DNA of 64,000 nucleotides from CAIMUS01 sp046347625 (GCA_046347625.1 JAXMFU010000001.1:434001-498000); one strand, 5' to 3'; numbered from the stretch's first letter, positions 1-8,702 are shown. The notes: generated by a model from the letters alone, not told the origin. Translations and numbers: made by a program.

Positions 1-1114
1 GCGCGTCCTGATAACCCAATTCCAGCAAGCGCCCGGTGTAGGCTTCATCGAAAGCCAGATAACTGAGTAAATCCCAGCCTTTCTCGGTCGAGGCTCCAAT
101 GCCTTTTAGCAGGTAACGCAACATATTGGAGAACCGGTTGAATTGTTCCGACGCTAAAGTTCCCAAATCCTGGGATGGAGACAGGACCAGCAGGGGAACC
201 TCGCGCAGCTTATCGGGATGTTCCTTACCCGCCAGGCGCAGGGCGGCAATGGTTTTATTAATGCGCTGCATCCGCTCGATGTCGGTATCCAGGGCATCCA
301 GAAAGGCGGCATTCAACATCACACCGGCAATATCGACCAGAGAAATGGCCGGCATTTCGCCGCTTTGGATGAGCCTCAGCGTCAGCTTATCGGGCCGTCG
401 ATGGCGAATGCCGATAGCCAATACCCGATCCGCGCCCAGGTGCATGGCCGGACTCAGCGGCGTGGTCAGCCGCACGCAACCGTCTCCATAATACGCACCG
501 TTCAGCTTGACCGGCTGAAAGAAAACGGGAATCGCCGCGGACGCCAGCACATGCTTCAGGGCGATTTCGGTCCTTATGCCGACGCGGGAACTTCTCACCC
601 AGGGTTCGATCGCCGGCGCGCCATCGAAGAAAATCACCGTAGAGCCGGTCAAGTAATTGGTGGCGGAAATCGCCAGCCCATGGAGAGCACCCTTTTGCAG
701 GTTGGCCTTGAGCGCCGTAAAATCGATTTGCTGGCTTAAAAACTCCCACAAGGGACTGGCGTCCAGCAAATGGGTGGAACGGCTGTTGCCCAGCAAGCCA
801 CCCAGACTCAAATCGCGCAGCCAGCGCAGTCCCAGCGCCGTCAGGGTCAATACATCGGAACGAACGACCTTTTCCGCCGTGAGTGCGCTCCACAACCGAT
901 CCAGGGCTGTCGTCGCTTCCGTAAAACTGCCGCTACTGGTGGAAGCCAGGAAAGCACTGTTGATCGCTCCCGCCGAAGTACCGACCAGGATCTGAAAAGG
1001 CCAGACCTTGTCGGCTTTCGGGCCGACAATTTCCGCAATCCCCTTCAGCACTCCGGCCTGATAGCCCGCACGCGCGCCCCCGCCGGTGAGGACCAGACCT
1101 ATTCTCTTATGCAT
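1..1114 (-). CDS. Patatin-like phospholipase (C-terminus beyond window)
   Basis: Predicted serine lipid acyl hydrolase of the bacterial patatin family. The start at 1114 reads MHKRIGLVLTGGGARAGYQ, giving the Gly-rich oxyanion-hole motif at residues 11-14. The nucleophile elbow GTSAG follows near residue 45, and the catalytic Asp lies in YYGDGCVR, about 145 residues further on. The usual Asp-Gly-Gly/Ala is Asp-Gly-Cys here. No signal peptide is seen, so it is probably cytoplasmic or membrane-associated. The frame stays open to base 1, so about 370 residues are visible and the end is missing. Bacterial patatins act on phospholipids or other acyl esters; the true substrate cannot be read from sequence. 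Confidence 0.85.
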   Translation of the reverse strand, partial: MHKRIGLVLTGGGARAGYQAGVLKGIAEIVGPKADKVWPFQILVGTSAGAINSAFLASTSSGSFTEATTALDRLWSALTAEKVVRSDVLTLTALGLRWLRDLSLGGLLGNSRSTHLLDASPLWEFLSQQIDFTALKANLQKGALHGLAISATNYLTGSTVIFFDGAPAIEPWVRSSRVGIRTEIALKHVLASAAIPVFFQPVKLNGAYYGDGCVRLTTPLSPAMHLGADRVLAIGIRHRRPDKLTLRLIQSGEMPAISLVDIAGVMLNAAFLDALDTDIERMQRINKTIAALRLAGKEHPDKLREVPLLVLSPSQDLGTLASEQFNRFSNMLRYLLKGIGASTEKGWDLLSYLAFDEAYTGRLLELGYQDA

Positions 1115-1467
1115 TGTCTTTTCATTGCCTCTCCGCAAGCCTGTGCACTGCCGGGTCAGCCCGAGAGGGTCAACCGGACCGGCTCAGGCGGTTGGATTCC
1201 ACTCACTTCAAGCTGGTTAAGCTGGACTTTAAAACTCATTATTATTATAACGGTTGCGGCCTGGAGAGGGTTGCCGGCAAGTCGGTAGAACTCGGTAAAG
1301 CGTCTTGCCAGCCCTTAATGCAAGCTGGTGAGCGATAATCCTGAAGGTGTTAACGGCTGAGGTTCAAGGTATACTTTTTTTATCGCCAGCAGTTGGAATG
1401 ACCGAATTTACCGTAAACAATGGCTGTTATCTTTCGCCAATAAGTATTCAGGCCGTAGGAGGCCAGC
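1115..1467. other. Intergenic region between divergent genes
   Basis: This 353-base gap separates the leftward patatin gene from the rightward response regulator. It is AT-richer around 1225-1250 and 1370-1440, where promoters for the two genes would be expected. I see no convincing -35/-10 pair, RNA gene or repeat family member. The only clear signal is the AGGAGG ribosome binding site at about 1457 serving the gene at 1468. Confidence 0.4.
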
Positions 1468-2565
1468 ATGAATGTAACCAAGGCGTTAGTCGTCGACGAT
1501 TCCAAGGTAGCCCACCTGACCCTGCGCAAGCTGCTGATGGAACGCAACATCGAAGTCGATTGGGTGGGATCCGGGGAAGACGCCATCGCCTATATGGAAC
1601 ATCACCATCCCCATATTATTTTTATGGATGTGATGATGCCCGGCATGGATGGGTTCGAAACCACCGCTGCCATCATTACCAACAAGGCCAGTGATGCTCC
1701 TCCCATCATCATGTGCTCTGCCAGTGCCACCGCGGAAGACAGGGCCAATGCGCGCTCCAGTGGGGCGATCGAATTCTTATCCAAGCCCTATACGCCGGCA
1801 TCCATCGATAAGGTACTCGAATTCGTACGTACCTTGCCCGAACCCGTTACCGCGGCTGCCGGGACTGCACTGCCGGCAGCCCCCGGACCAGCGGCGGAAC
1901 CAGCCATGGTACCGGCACTCTCCCAGGCCACCCTTACGGCAAGCGAGGTGACACAGATTGCCGAGCGCGCCGCCCGCGCCATCACCGAGAAAGTAGCCGC
2001 CGAGATCGTCGGCACCAAGCTGGAGCAACTCAGCCGCACATTGATGGAGCAGAATACGCCTAAACTTATCCAGGAACTGACACCCAAAGCCACACAAGCG
2101 GCGGTACAGGCTGCCCAGGAAGCCGTCAGAAGCAGCGTGATGAAAGCCATGGATGCTGCCAGGGACACCCTGCGGCTCGATATCGACGAGGCTGCCAAGG
2201 CGGCGGCCGAGCAGGCCCTGCACGGATTTGGCGAAGAAATGATCAAGCGGCAATTGAGCCGTGGTCTAATGGTAATTCGTGACGAAATGAACAAGCATCT
2301 GGAACAGTACCTGCAAACGACGGCCCGGGAAATGCTGACCGCCAACCTGACCGTCCCGGAATTTAAGCAGCAACTGGGACAGCTCGTAAAGGAAAGCGCG
2401 TTGCCGCTGGCCAAATCGTTTGCCCGGCAATCCGCCAACGAGCTTACCCAGGAAGTCGTCGACATTGCCACGGATATTGGCAAGCAGGCTAAACTGGCAC
2501 TACAGCTTGCTGTCCTTGCTCTGGTGCTGGCGCTGGGCGCTGCTATCGTCGGTTTTCTTTACTAA
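1468..2565 (+). CDS. Membrane-anchored response regulator (REC domain, no known output)
   Basis: Residues 1-120 form a CheY-type receiver: acidic pair D10/D11, phospho-acceptor D54 in IIFMDVMMPGMDG, S84 and conserved K106 in LSKPYTP. A Pro/Ala-rich linker (about 122-155) follows, then a long Ala/Gln/Glu-rich helical region (155-340) that looks like coiled coil. The last 22 residues (about 343-365) are one hydrophobic segment ending the protein, consistent with a C-terminal tail anchor. A strong AGGAGG site sits 6-7 bases before the ATG. No DNA-binding or enzymatic output domain is visible. It may act as a phosphorylation-controlled scaffold at the membrane, which is inference. The cognate kinase is not in the window. 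Confidence 0.8.
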   Translation: MNVTKALVVDDSKVAHLTLRKLLMERNIEVDWVGSGEDAIAYMEHHHPHIIFMDVMMPGMDGFETTAAIITNKASDAPPIIMCSASATAEDRANARSSGAIEFLSKPYTPASIDKVLEFVRTLPEPVTAAAGTALPAAPGPAAEPAMVPALSQATLTASEVTQIAERAARAITEKVAAEIVGTKLEQLSRTLMEQNTPKLIQELTPKATQAAVQAAQEAVRSSVMKAMDAARDTLRLDIDEAAKAAAEQALHGFGEEMIKRQLSRGLMVIRDEMNKHLEQYLQTTAREMLTANLTVPEFKQQLGQLVKESALPLAKSFARQSANELTQEVVDIATDIGKQAKLALQLAVLALVLALGAAIVGFLY

Positions 2566-2633
2566 TACAGCGCCTCTCGACCCGCCTCGACCTATGGCAT
2601 AGCGGGTGGCAGGGAGCGAAGGGCGCCACGGGC

Positions 2634-3107
2634 ATGATCGGCATCATGATGAATTCTCCCGAGTTCGCAGCTTTTTACAGTAAAGTATGTCAGTACGACC
2701 GGCACATGGGTCTCAAGTTGACCGTCCACGCGCCCGGTAAAATCACGTATTCCTTGCAGGTGGATGAACGGCATATCAGTTTTCATCCTGCCTGTCATGG
2801 CGGTGTTATCGCCGGGATGATGGACGCCACGCTGGGAGTCACCGCACTGTCTTGGGCTATTACCCACCGGCAGCTCTGTGCCACGGTGGAATTCAAGACG
2901 CATTTTTTTGCGCCGGTCAAAGCCGGAGACCGGCTGGAAGGGACCGGCGAAATCGATTTCAGCGGTTCCAGCCTGATGGTCACGACCGCCCATATTACCG
3001 ATATTACAACCGGACAACTGGTGGCCAAGGGAATCGGCACTTTCAATCTTTATCCACTGGCCAAGCGGAAAGAACTATTGGCGCTGCTGAATCCGCAAGA
3101 CGACTGA
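2634..3107 (+). CDS. PaaI-family hotdog-fold thioesterase
   Basis: A 157-residue protein with the single hotdog domain of the PaaI/YdiI acyl-CoA thioesterases. The helix segment HPACHGGVIAGMMDATLGV matches the family pattern HG-G---A--D. It is followed by the strands ATVEFKTHFFAPVKAGDRLEG and a final strand with GIGTFNLYP. The expected role is hydrolysis of acyl- or aryl-CoA thioesters in the cytoplasm; the exact substrate is unknown. Internal ATG codons at 2643 and 2646 are alternative starts. It lies 68 bases downstream of the response regulator and may share its transcript. Confidence 0.8.
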   Translation: MIGIMMNSPEFAAFYSKVCQYDRHMGLKLTVHAPGKITYSLQVDERHISFHPACHGGVIAGMMDATLGVTALSWAITHRQLCATVEFKTHFFAPVKAGDRLEGTGEIDFSGSSLMVTTAHITDITTGQLVAKGIGTFNLYPLAKRKELLALLNPQDD

Positions 3108-3152
3108 ATTTGCCGGCAGCGCTGGGCTTTGAGAGAAAAGTAGAGAGCATTG

Positions 3153-3217
3153 GTAGGGTGCGCCCTGCGCACCATCGAGCGCTGTGAAGTTCTGTAGGGT
3201 GTGTTTTACGCACCCTG
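3153..3217. repeat. Two small GTAGGGTG palindromes
   Basis: Two adjacent stem-loops start with GTAGGGTGCG (3153) and GTAGGGTGTG (3194) and end in complementary GCGCACC/CGCACCCT arms. A related copy with GTAGGATGCGC and the same ACCATCGAGCG tail is at 15332. They belong to the GTAG-headed palindrome group spread through the window. Confidence 0.6.
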
Positions 3218-3323
3218 ACTGTGTGCCGTGCTTGGCAACATGTGGGCGTGTGGTGCGGGAAACGCGCCCTGCGCTTACGGCCGAGAGAGATGAAATTTGG
3301 TATAGACTCCAAGAGGTGTTGCC

Positions 3324-4817
3324 ATGGTCGCACCAACGCTGGCCGCGGGTACGCCGGGATTTCCGGCAATAGTGACAGGTCCGGTCCTGGAATGGCAGGA
3401 CCGCTGGCTCGACCGGCCTGAGTCTCTGGCGGGCGCGGTGATTTACGACCGGGGGCAGACCCCGTTGTTTAGAACCGCCTTTATCGTCGAGCACGGCGCC
3501 AAGGCGCTGCTGATGGCGGAAGGCGGTAAAAATTACCATCCCCTGATTCTGGCCACCGAGGCGGGTCTTCCGACCATTGCCGGCATCGGCCAGGTGGATC
3601 TGGCTGGCGGCCGGCAGGTCACCGTGGACGCGGGTGCGGGTAAAGTCTACCCGGCTTTGCCTTCGGCGACCGCGACCACGGCACCGGCCATCGCGGCGAG
3701 CAATGCCGTCGATCTACCCGCCGTCTACGTCAATGTCGGTTATCCCAGTGCCCTGCCGGCGGCGGCGGCTTCGGGGGCAGCCGGACTGGGCCTGTTACGC
3801 ACCGAATTCGCCGCCGTCAAGACCCTGGCGCTGCATCTTGACCAGCGCCTGGACGATGGCCGTTGCGGGCGGGAGTTGCTCGAACAGGCCGGGGGCAACG
3901 AGGCCGACACCATTTACACCCTCGCCCTTGACCAGCAGGGTCGGAGTCTGCTTAAAGCCGGCTTTCACGAGGTCGTGGCGGCGGCCGTCACCTCCTTCGG
4001 TGAGCGCGAAGTCATCGTCCGTACCCTGGATATCGCCCGCCATTTGGACGAGCCTATGGGCAACCGGGGTATCCGTCGCTGTGTCGGCAGTGGCGGCACT
4101 ACCATCCGCCTGCTGTGCGAGGCGATCCGGGATGTGCTGGAGGAACGAGGCGGACAGATCGGTTTGATTTTGCCGCTGGTATCGCATTATTCCCAGATCA
4201 GGGCCACGATGGAGCAGGTTCTGGCCTGCGGCCTGACACTGGAACGACCCGGTTCGACCGCGCCCAGACAGATTCGCTTCGGTTGGGAAATCGAACAACC
4301 GGCGGCGGCACATAACAATGCGCTCTGGCTGGCGGCTTTCACTGCGGAATTCGGCCAAGCTCCACATTTGCTCGGCATCGGCACCAACGACCTGACTCAA
4401 TTTACCATCGCCCTTGGGCGCGATGTGTATGCCGCCGAAACCGATCCCGCGCTGGCTGACTATCTGCGTGCGCTCTACGATGAGCATGAATTCTCGGTAG
4501 TCCGGCAAATTCTGGAGGCGGCGGCGCAATGCCGTGCGGCAGGGACGCATGTTTTTCTGCTGGGGCAGGCAGGGGCCGACCCCATGCTGGCCCCCCTACT
4601 GTTCGCCGCCCGAATAACACCTTCGGTGGCGCCCGCCCGTGTTGCTGAAGTACAGGCGATGGCACGGGCCTCTATGCAGCCGGGCGCTGCCTTAGAAGCG
4701 ATTGCGGCCTATCAGGGCCGGGTTCTCCGGACATATCCTCCTGCCGCTCGGGCGGCGGTGGCACGGGAACTCGAAGCCTTTTTCCGGGCGACCCTTCCCG
4801 ACCTTATAAAAGGTTAA
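3324..4817 (+). CDS. PEP-utilising enzyme-like protein (swivel plus PEP-binding barrel)
   Basis: Resembles the C-terminal two thirds of PEP synthase or PTS enzyme I. Residues 20-110 are a phosphohistidine swivel domain; H72 sits in EGGKNYHPLILATEAGLP, where the family has GGxT(S/C)H. Residues 120-497 are the PEP-binding TIM barrel, with GLGLLRTEF, VRTLDI, VSHYSQIR and GIGTNDLTQFTIALGRD. There is no ATP-grasp domain and no HPr-binding insert. The Cys of the usual CGExAGDP motif, the acid catalyst in enzyme I and PEP synthase, appears replaced: this protein reads LLGQAGADP. An AGAGG site precedes the ATG. It may transfer or sense phosphate rather than turn over PEP normally. The function is not assigned. 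Confidence 0.75.
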   Translation: MVAPTLAAGTPGFPAIVTGPVLEWQDRWLDRPESLAGAVIYDRGQTPLFRTAFIVEHGAKALLMAEGGKNYHPLILATEAGLPTIAGIGQVDLAGGRQVTVDAGAGKVYPALPSATATTAPAIAASNAVDLPAVYVNVGYPSALPAAAASGAAGLGLLRTEFAAVKTLALHLDQRLDDGRCGRELLEQAGGNEADTIYTLALDQQGRSLLKAGFHEVVAAAVTSFGEREVIVRTLDIARHLDEPMGNRGIRRCVGSGGTTIRLLCEAIRDVLEERGGQIGLILPLVSHYSQIRATMEQVLACGLTLERPGSTAPRQIRFGWEIEQPAAAHNNALWLAAFTAEFGQAPHLLGIGTNDLTQFTIALGRDVYAAETDPALADYLRALYDEHEFSVVRQILEAAAQCRAAGTHVFLLGQAGADPMLAPLLFAARITPSVAPARVAEVQAMARASMQPGAALEAIAAYQGRVLRTYPPAARAAVARELEAFFRATLPDLIKG

Positions 4818-5044
4818 AGGTTACAGGCTACAGGCTACAGGCTACAGGCTACAGGCTACAGGCTACAGGCTAAAGATACAAACCACTAGCCACACGGCTA
4901 CAGGCTACAGGCTAAAAGATACAAACCACTAGCCACTAGCCACCAACCACTAGCCACACGGCTACAGGCTGAAGGCTGAAGCCACCAACCACTAGCCACT
5001 AGCCACCAACCACTAGCCACACGGCTATAGGCTGAAGGCTGAAG
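4812..5044. repeat. Heptamer tandem repeats (ACAGGCT / ACTAGCC)
   Basis: Directly after the stop codon of the PEP-utilising gene, units of seven bases repeat. About seven or eight tandem ACAGGCT-type units come first. Blocks of ACTAGCC and CCACCAA follow, interrupted by AAAGATACAAACC spacers that themselves recur. GGCTA and TAGCC units are complementary, so the transcript could fold into long hairpins. The gap 4818-5443 has no gene. Confidence 0.8.
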
Positions 5045-5106
5045 GACGTAACCGGTCTGGTGCTCTATGAACCGTCAGGCGCTGACAACGTCCCTTTGAA
5101 ACCCCG

Positions 5107-5180
5107 GTAGGAGCGAGCCATGCTCGCGACCGCGCCGACATATCGACGCCGGCTCAAGTCGCCGGCACGCCCGCTCCTAC
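5107..5180. repeat. GTAGGAGCGAGC palindrome (family C)
   Basis: Starts GTAGGAGCGAGC and ends GCCCGCTCCTAC, with GC-rich arms and a variable centre. Related sequences occur at 24941-24990 and, inverted, at 27557-27596. A partial copy of another family (GGGCAAAGCGGAGCGTGCCC) lies at about 5224-5246. Confidence 0.7.
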
Positions 5181-5443
5181 GACAGAGCGGGCGACGGGTT
5201 ACGTCCAAGATTAAAGAAGTAGAAAGGGCAAAGCGGAGCGTGCCCATCGGGTCGCTCCAGACAGACCCATCAAATCATGCACCAAGCCGGCGCAGTTGTC
5301 CTGAACCACCAAGGAACGAATGCAGCAATCCCGACTTGATTTTGCGATAATGAAGTGGCTGCTGGTGTTGTTCACCAGCAGCCGTACCTTTACCCTAACT
5401 GTTATCTCAACTGAACTTAATAAAGAGTAGATTCTCGATTCTT

Positions 5444-6283
5444 ATGACAAATGATTACAAGTCCCATGCGAAAGTGGGTGTTTATGTAGATGCCGCTAAC
5501 ATCTCTCGTAATGGCGGCCAGCGTATGCAATATGACATTCTGCGTGAATTCGGCTGTCGCGACCATGCCGAAGCGTTACGTTTAAACGTTTATCTGTCCT
5601 ATGACGAGGAGCGCGCCGAGGCCAACCCGATTTACCGAGAGAAGGCACGGTCTTATCAATCCGCCCTGCGAGAACTTGGCTACAAAGTCATTGAAAAGAA
5701 GGTCAAGTGGTTCGAGGATGAAGCCGGCAACCGCTACGGCAAAGCCAACGCCGACCTCGACATGGCGGTGGACGTATTGTTGCAATCCGAGAACCTCGAC
5801 CGGGTTTTACTGGTCACAGGAGATGGTGACTTCGTACAGGTGGTACGGGCGCTCCAGAATAAAGGCTGCCGGGTCGAGGCGCTGGCATTCGACAATGTCT
5901 CCGAGGAACTGCGGCGCGAGGCCGACATGTTCATTTCCGGCTACTTGGTGCCGGGACTACTGCCGACACGCGGTGATGATTATTTCGCCCCGGAATGGGG
6001 TGAACTCGGCTCCAGAGTGAGAGGGTATTGTTATCACCATGACGATAACAAAAGCTTCGGCTTTATGCGTTTCCTGGTCAAGCTGTCGCCTTACCTCTGG
6101 AAGACCGATTCCAGAGACGCCGATTCACCGTACCGCACCGCTTTTTTCCACGACTCCAGCCTGCCGGAGGGTTTCAACGTGATGAAACTGCCGTCTCGCA
6201 ACCATATCTTCGAGTTTACTCTGGCCGAGCCGAACGGCAAGCAACCAGTGGCGACCGATATTGTGCTGACCCATCCTTTCTGA
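5444..6283 (+). CDS. NYN-domain RNase-like protein with C-terminal cold-shock-like domain
   Basis: The N-terminal half (about 10-170) is a NYN/LabA (DUF88, PIN-like) domain. Asp residues in VGVYVDAANI (D16), KANADLDMAVD and VTGDGDF form the expected metal-binding acidic set. After a linker, residues about 195-279 look like a diverged cold-shock/OB domain: VRGYCYHHDDNKSFGFMRF, AFFHDSSLPEGF and a final IFEFTLAEPNGKQPVATDI, mirroring GFGFI, VFFH and VxFxxxxGPxA. The family expectation is RNA cleavage or binding. The fusion suggests a nuclease that brings its own RNA-binding module. There is only a weak ribosome binding site. It stands alone, with repeats upstream and prc downstream. Confidence 0.75.
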   Translation: MTNDYKSHAKVGVYVDAANISRNGGQRMQYDILREFGCRDHAEALRLNVYLSYDEERAEANPIYREKARSYQSALRELGYKVIEKKVKWFEDEAGNRYGKANADLDMAVDVLLQSENLDRVLLVTGDGDFVQVVRALQNKGCRVEALAFDNVSEELRREADMFISGYLVPGLLPTRGDDYFAPEWGELGSRVRGYCYHHDDNKSFGFMRFLVKLSPYLWKTDSRDADSPYRTAFFHDSSLPEGFNVMKLPSRNHIFEFTLAEPNGKQPVATDIVLTHPF

Positions 6284-6406
6284 GTCGGGCGGCTTGCGAC
6301 CCTTGCTGGATAGGCTGGCATATGGCGGATTCTATAAGTCGATCTTATGGTGTATTGTCAGGTTGGTTCGTCTTACACAGGTTTACTCGATATGGGCAAT
6401 TTTCTA

Positions 6407-8545
6407 ATGAAGCTGAGGGATTTAATTCTGCTGGTGCTGCTGGCGATACCGGGCACGGTCGCCTGTCAGACCGAACCCACTCTGCCTCAGCTCGCGCCCG
6501 CCCCGAAATATGTCAAACTGGACCAGACGATTACCCGCCTGCTGGCCGATTATCACTACCGGCAGGCTAAGCTGGACGATGATCAATCGGCGCTGATTCT
6601 GAATTCCTATTTGCAGACGTTGGATCCCAACCGCAGCTATTTTCTCAGCAGCGATATAGAGAATTTCAACAAAAAATATCGCACCACGCTGGACGATGCT
6701 CTGCTGGCAGGCAATCTGCAACCGGCTTACGACATCTTCAATGTTTATCAGCGCCGTCTGGTGGATCGTACCGATTGGATCATCAACCAATTGCGGTCGG
6801 GTACGTTCGATTTCAATATCGATGAGTCGGTACAACTGGATCGCAAGAATGCTCCCTGGGCCACCAGTTCGGCGGAACTCGACGAAATCTGGCGCAAGCG
6901 GCTGAAGAATGAACTGCTGACCCTGATCCTGGCCGGCAAGGAGACGCCTTCCCCGAAGGAAACGCTGCTGAAGCGCTATGAATCCCGGCTGCGGGGTGTC
7001 GCCCAGTACACCAGCGAAGATGTGTTCCAGCTTTATATGAATGCGGCTTCCCGCAGCTTCGATCCGCATACGGCCTATTTCTCACCGCGGAGCTTCGAGA
7101 ATTTCAATATTCAGATGCGCTTGTCCCTGGAAGGGATCGGCACGGTGCTGCGGATGGAAGATGAGCGGGTCACGGTGGTGGAATTGGTTCCCGGCGGACC
7201 GGCCGACCTCAGTGGCCAGATCAAGCCGGGCGATCACATCATCGGCGTGGGCCAGGGTGAGAAGGGCGCGATGGTGGATGTGATCGGCTGGCGGCTGGAT
7301 GATATTGTCGATCTGATCCGGGGGCCTCGTAATACCGTGGTGCGGCTGCAAGTCGTGCCCGCCAAGGCCGGCCCCAACGCTCCACCCAAGACGCTGCGAC
7401 TGGTCCGCAACACCATCAAACTGGACAAACAGGCCGCCAAGCAGGAAATCAAAACTTTTCCCTTGGCGGGCCGGCAGGTCAAGATTGGAATTATCAGCAT
7501 TCCCATGTTTTACAGTGATTTCGCCGCCGCCCAGCGGGGCGAGAAAGATTATCGCAGCACCACCCGCGACGTGCGGCGACTGCTACAGGAGCTGAAACAG
7601 GCCAAGGTCGATGGCATCGTGTTGGACCTCCGTCAGAACGGCGGGGGTTCCCTGCAGGAGGCGGTGGAATTGACGGGTCTGTTTATCCCGCAAGGGCCGG
7701 TGGTACAGGTCCGTAATTCGGGTGGTGGCGTCGAGGTCGAAAACGATCCCGATCCCGGTCTGGCCTACGATGGTCCGCTGGCGGTGCTGGTCGATCATTA
7801 CAGTGCCTCGGCTTCGGAGATTTTCGCGGGTGCGATTCAGGATTACGGTCGTGGCATCGTGATCGGTGACCCGACTTTCGGCAAGGGGACGGTACAAACT
7901 CTGATCGATCTCGGCCGTTTTCTACCGACGATCAAGGAACCGGTCGGTCAGCTTAAGCTTACGGTCGCCAAGTTCTACCGGATCAACGGCAGTAGCACCC
8001 AGAATCGCGGCGTGATTCCCGATATTGCGTTACCGTCGGCGTTCGATCCCAACGAGGTCGGCGAGAGTGCCCAGGAATTTGCCTTGCCCTGGGATGAGAT
8101 CAAACCGGTTCCCTACGCCGGCAGCCATCGCCTGGCCGGTCTGCTGCCTGAACTGGAGCAGCGGCATAAGGCAAGGATTACGGCCAGCCCGGCTTTCACC
8201 GCCTTGGAGCAAGAGATCGAGACCAGTAAGGAAGCCCGCGAGAAAACCACGGTTTCGTTGTTAAAACGCAAGCGTGAGGCGGAGTGGGCAAAGACCCAAG
8301 CCAAGCAGCGGGAACTGGAAAATCAGCGGCGGGCGGCCTTGGGTCTGCCACCCCTGCGAGCCGACGAAACGCCTCCCGATGAAGAGGACGTCACAACGCC
8401 TGCTGATAACACCAAGCAACCCGATCTTTTGCTGGACGAGAGCGCGCGTATTCTGGTCGATCTGATCGAGCTGCTGGATACGCACGGAGGGCAAAAGGCG
8501 CTGGTGATGAATATCGGCAATCCGACATCTGGGTCCGAGCATTAA
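6407..8545 (+). CDS. prc: Carboxy-terminal processing protease (Prc/Tsp)
   Basis: Periplasmic tail-specific protease of peptidase family S41, which degrades or matures proteins from their C-termini. The hydrophobic run LILLVLLAIPGTVAC after MKLRD is a signal sequence and favours the Met at 6407 over 6347 or 6392. A PDZ domain (about residues 215-320) precedes the catalytic core. That core has the Ser motif VDHYSASASEIFAGAIQDYGR and the Lys of FGKGTVQTL. A helical C-terminal region (about 570-712) is Lys/Glu/Arg-rich, as in E. coli Prc. Length is near the usual 680-720. It is preceded by the NYN gene and followed by a repeat region. Confidence 0.93.
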   Translation: MKLRDLILLVLLAIPGTVACQTEPTLPQLAPAPKYVKLDQTITRLLADYHYRQAKLDDDQSALILNSYLQTLDPNRSYFLSSDIENFNKKYRTTLDDALLAGNLQPAYDIFNVYQRRLVDRTDWIINQLRSGTFDFNIDESVQLDRKNAPWATSSAELDEIWRKRLKNELLTLILAGKETPSPKETLLKRYESRLRGVAQYTSEDVFQLYMNAASRSFDPHTAYFSPRSFENFNIQMRLSLEGIGTVLRMEDERVTVVELVPGGPADLSGQIKPGDHIIGVGQGEKGAMVDVIGWRLDDIVDLIRGPRNTVVRLQVVPAKAGPNAPPKTLRLVRNTIKLDKQAAKQEIKTFPLAGRQVKIGIISIPMFYSDFAAAQRGEKDYRSTTRDVRRLLQELKQAKVDGIVLDLRQNGGGSLQEAVELTGLFIPQGPVVQVRNSGGGVEVENDPDPGLAYDGPLAVLVDHYSASASEIFAGAIQDYGRGIVIGDPTFGKGTVQTLIDLGRFLPTIKEPVGQLKLTVAKFYRINGSSTQNRGVIPDIALPSAFDPNEVGESAQEFALPWDEIKPVPYAGSHRLAGLLPELEQRHKARITASPAFTALEQEIETSKEAREKTTVSLLKRKREAEWAKTQAKQRELENQRRAALGLPPLRADETPPDEEDVTTPADNTKQPDLLLDESARILVDLIELLDTHGGQKALVMNIGNPTSGSEH

Positions 8546-8566
8546 GTTACCATGGAAATTCCTCCC

Positions 8567-8640
8567 GTAGGTCGGGTTAGACGCGCCTGCTACCCAGTTA
8601 GCCAATGGTAGGCACGTTACAGGCGCGTCGTAACCCGACA
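8567..8640. repeat. GTAGGTCGGGTTAG palindrome (family A)
   Basis: A 74-base element: left arm GTAGGTCGGGTTAGACGCGC, variable centre, right arm GCGCGTCGTAACCCGACA. It is one of at least eight copies in the window (also near 9794, 14134, 18661, 29048, 41489, 44399 and 62094). Arms are conserved and loops differ. The GTAG head followed by an imperfect palindrome is the hallmark of REP elements mobilised by RAYT transposases. Confidence 0.8.
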
Positions 8641-8702
8641 GGGAACCGAGTTTCATCGCCGGAGGTGCGTTTTTTCTGCAAAGCATGACCAGTTAGTCCA
8701 CC

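Noticed and set aside
4812..5044. CRISPR or tRNA-like structures in the GGCTA/TAGCC blocks
   Set aside because: Units are short heptamers with irregular spacers that repeat each other; no constant repeat of 24-40 bases and no cloverleaf.
6422..7069. Long leftward frames opposite prc (and similar ones opposite phaC, dsbD and the 22496 nuclease)
   Set aside because: They are antisense to clearly recognised genes and arise from GC-rich codon bias.
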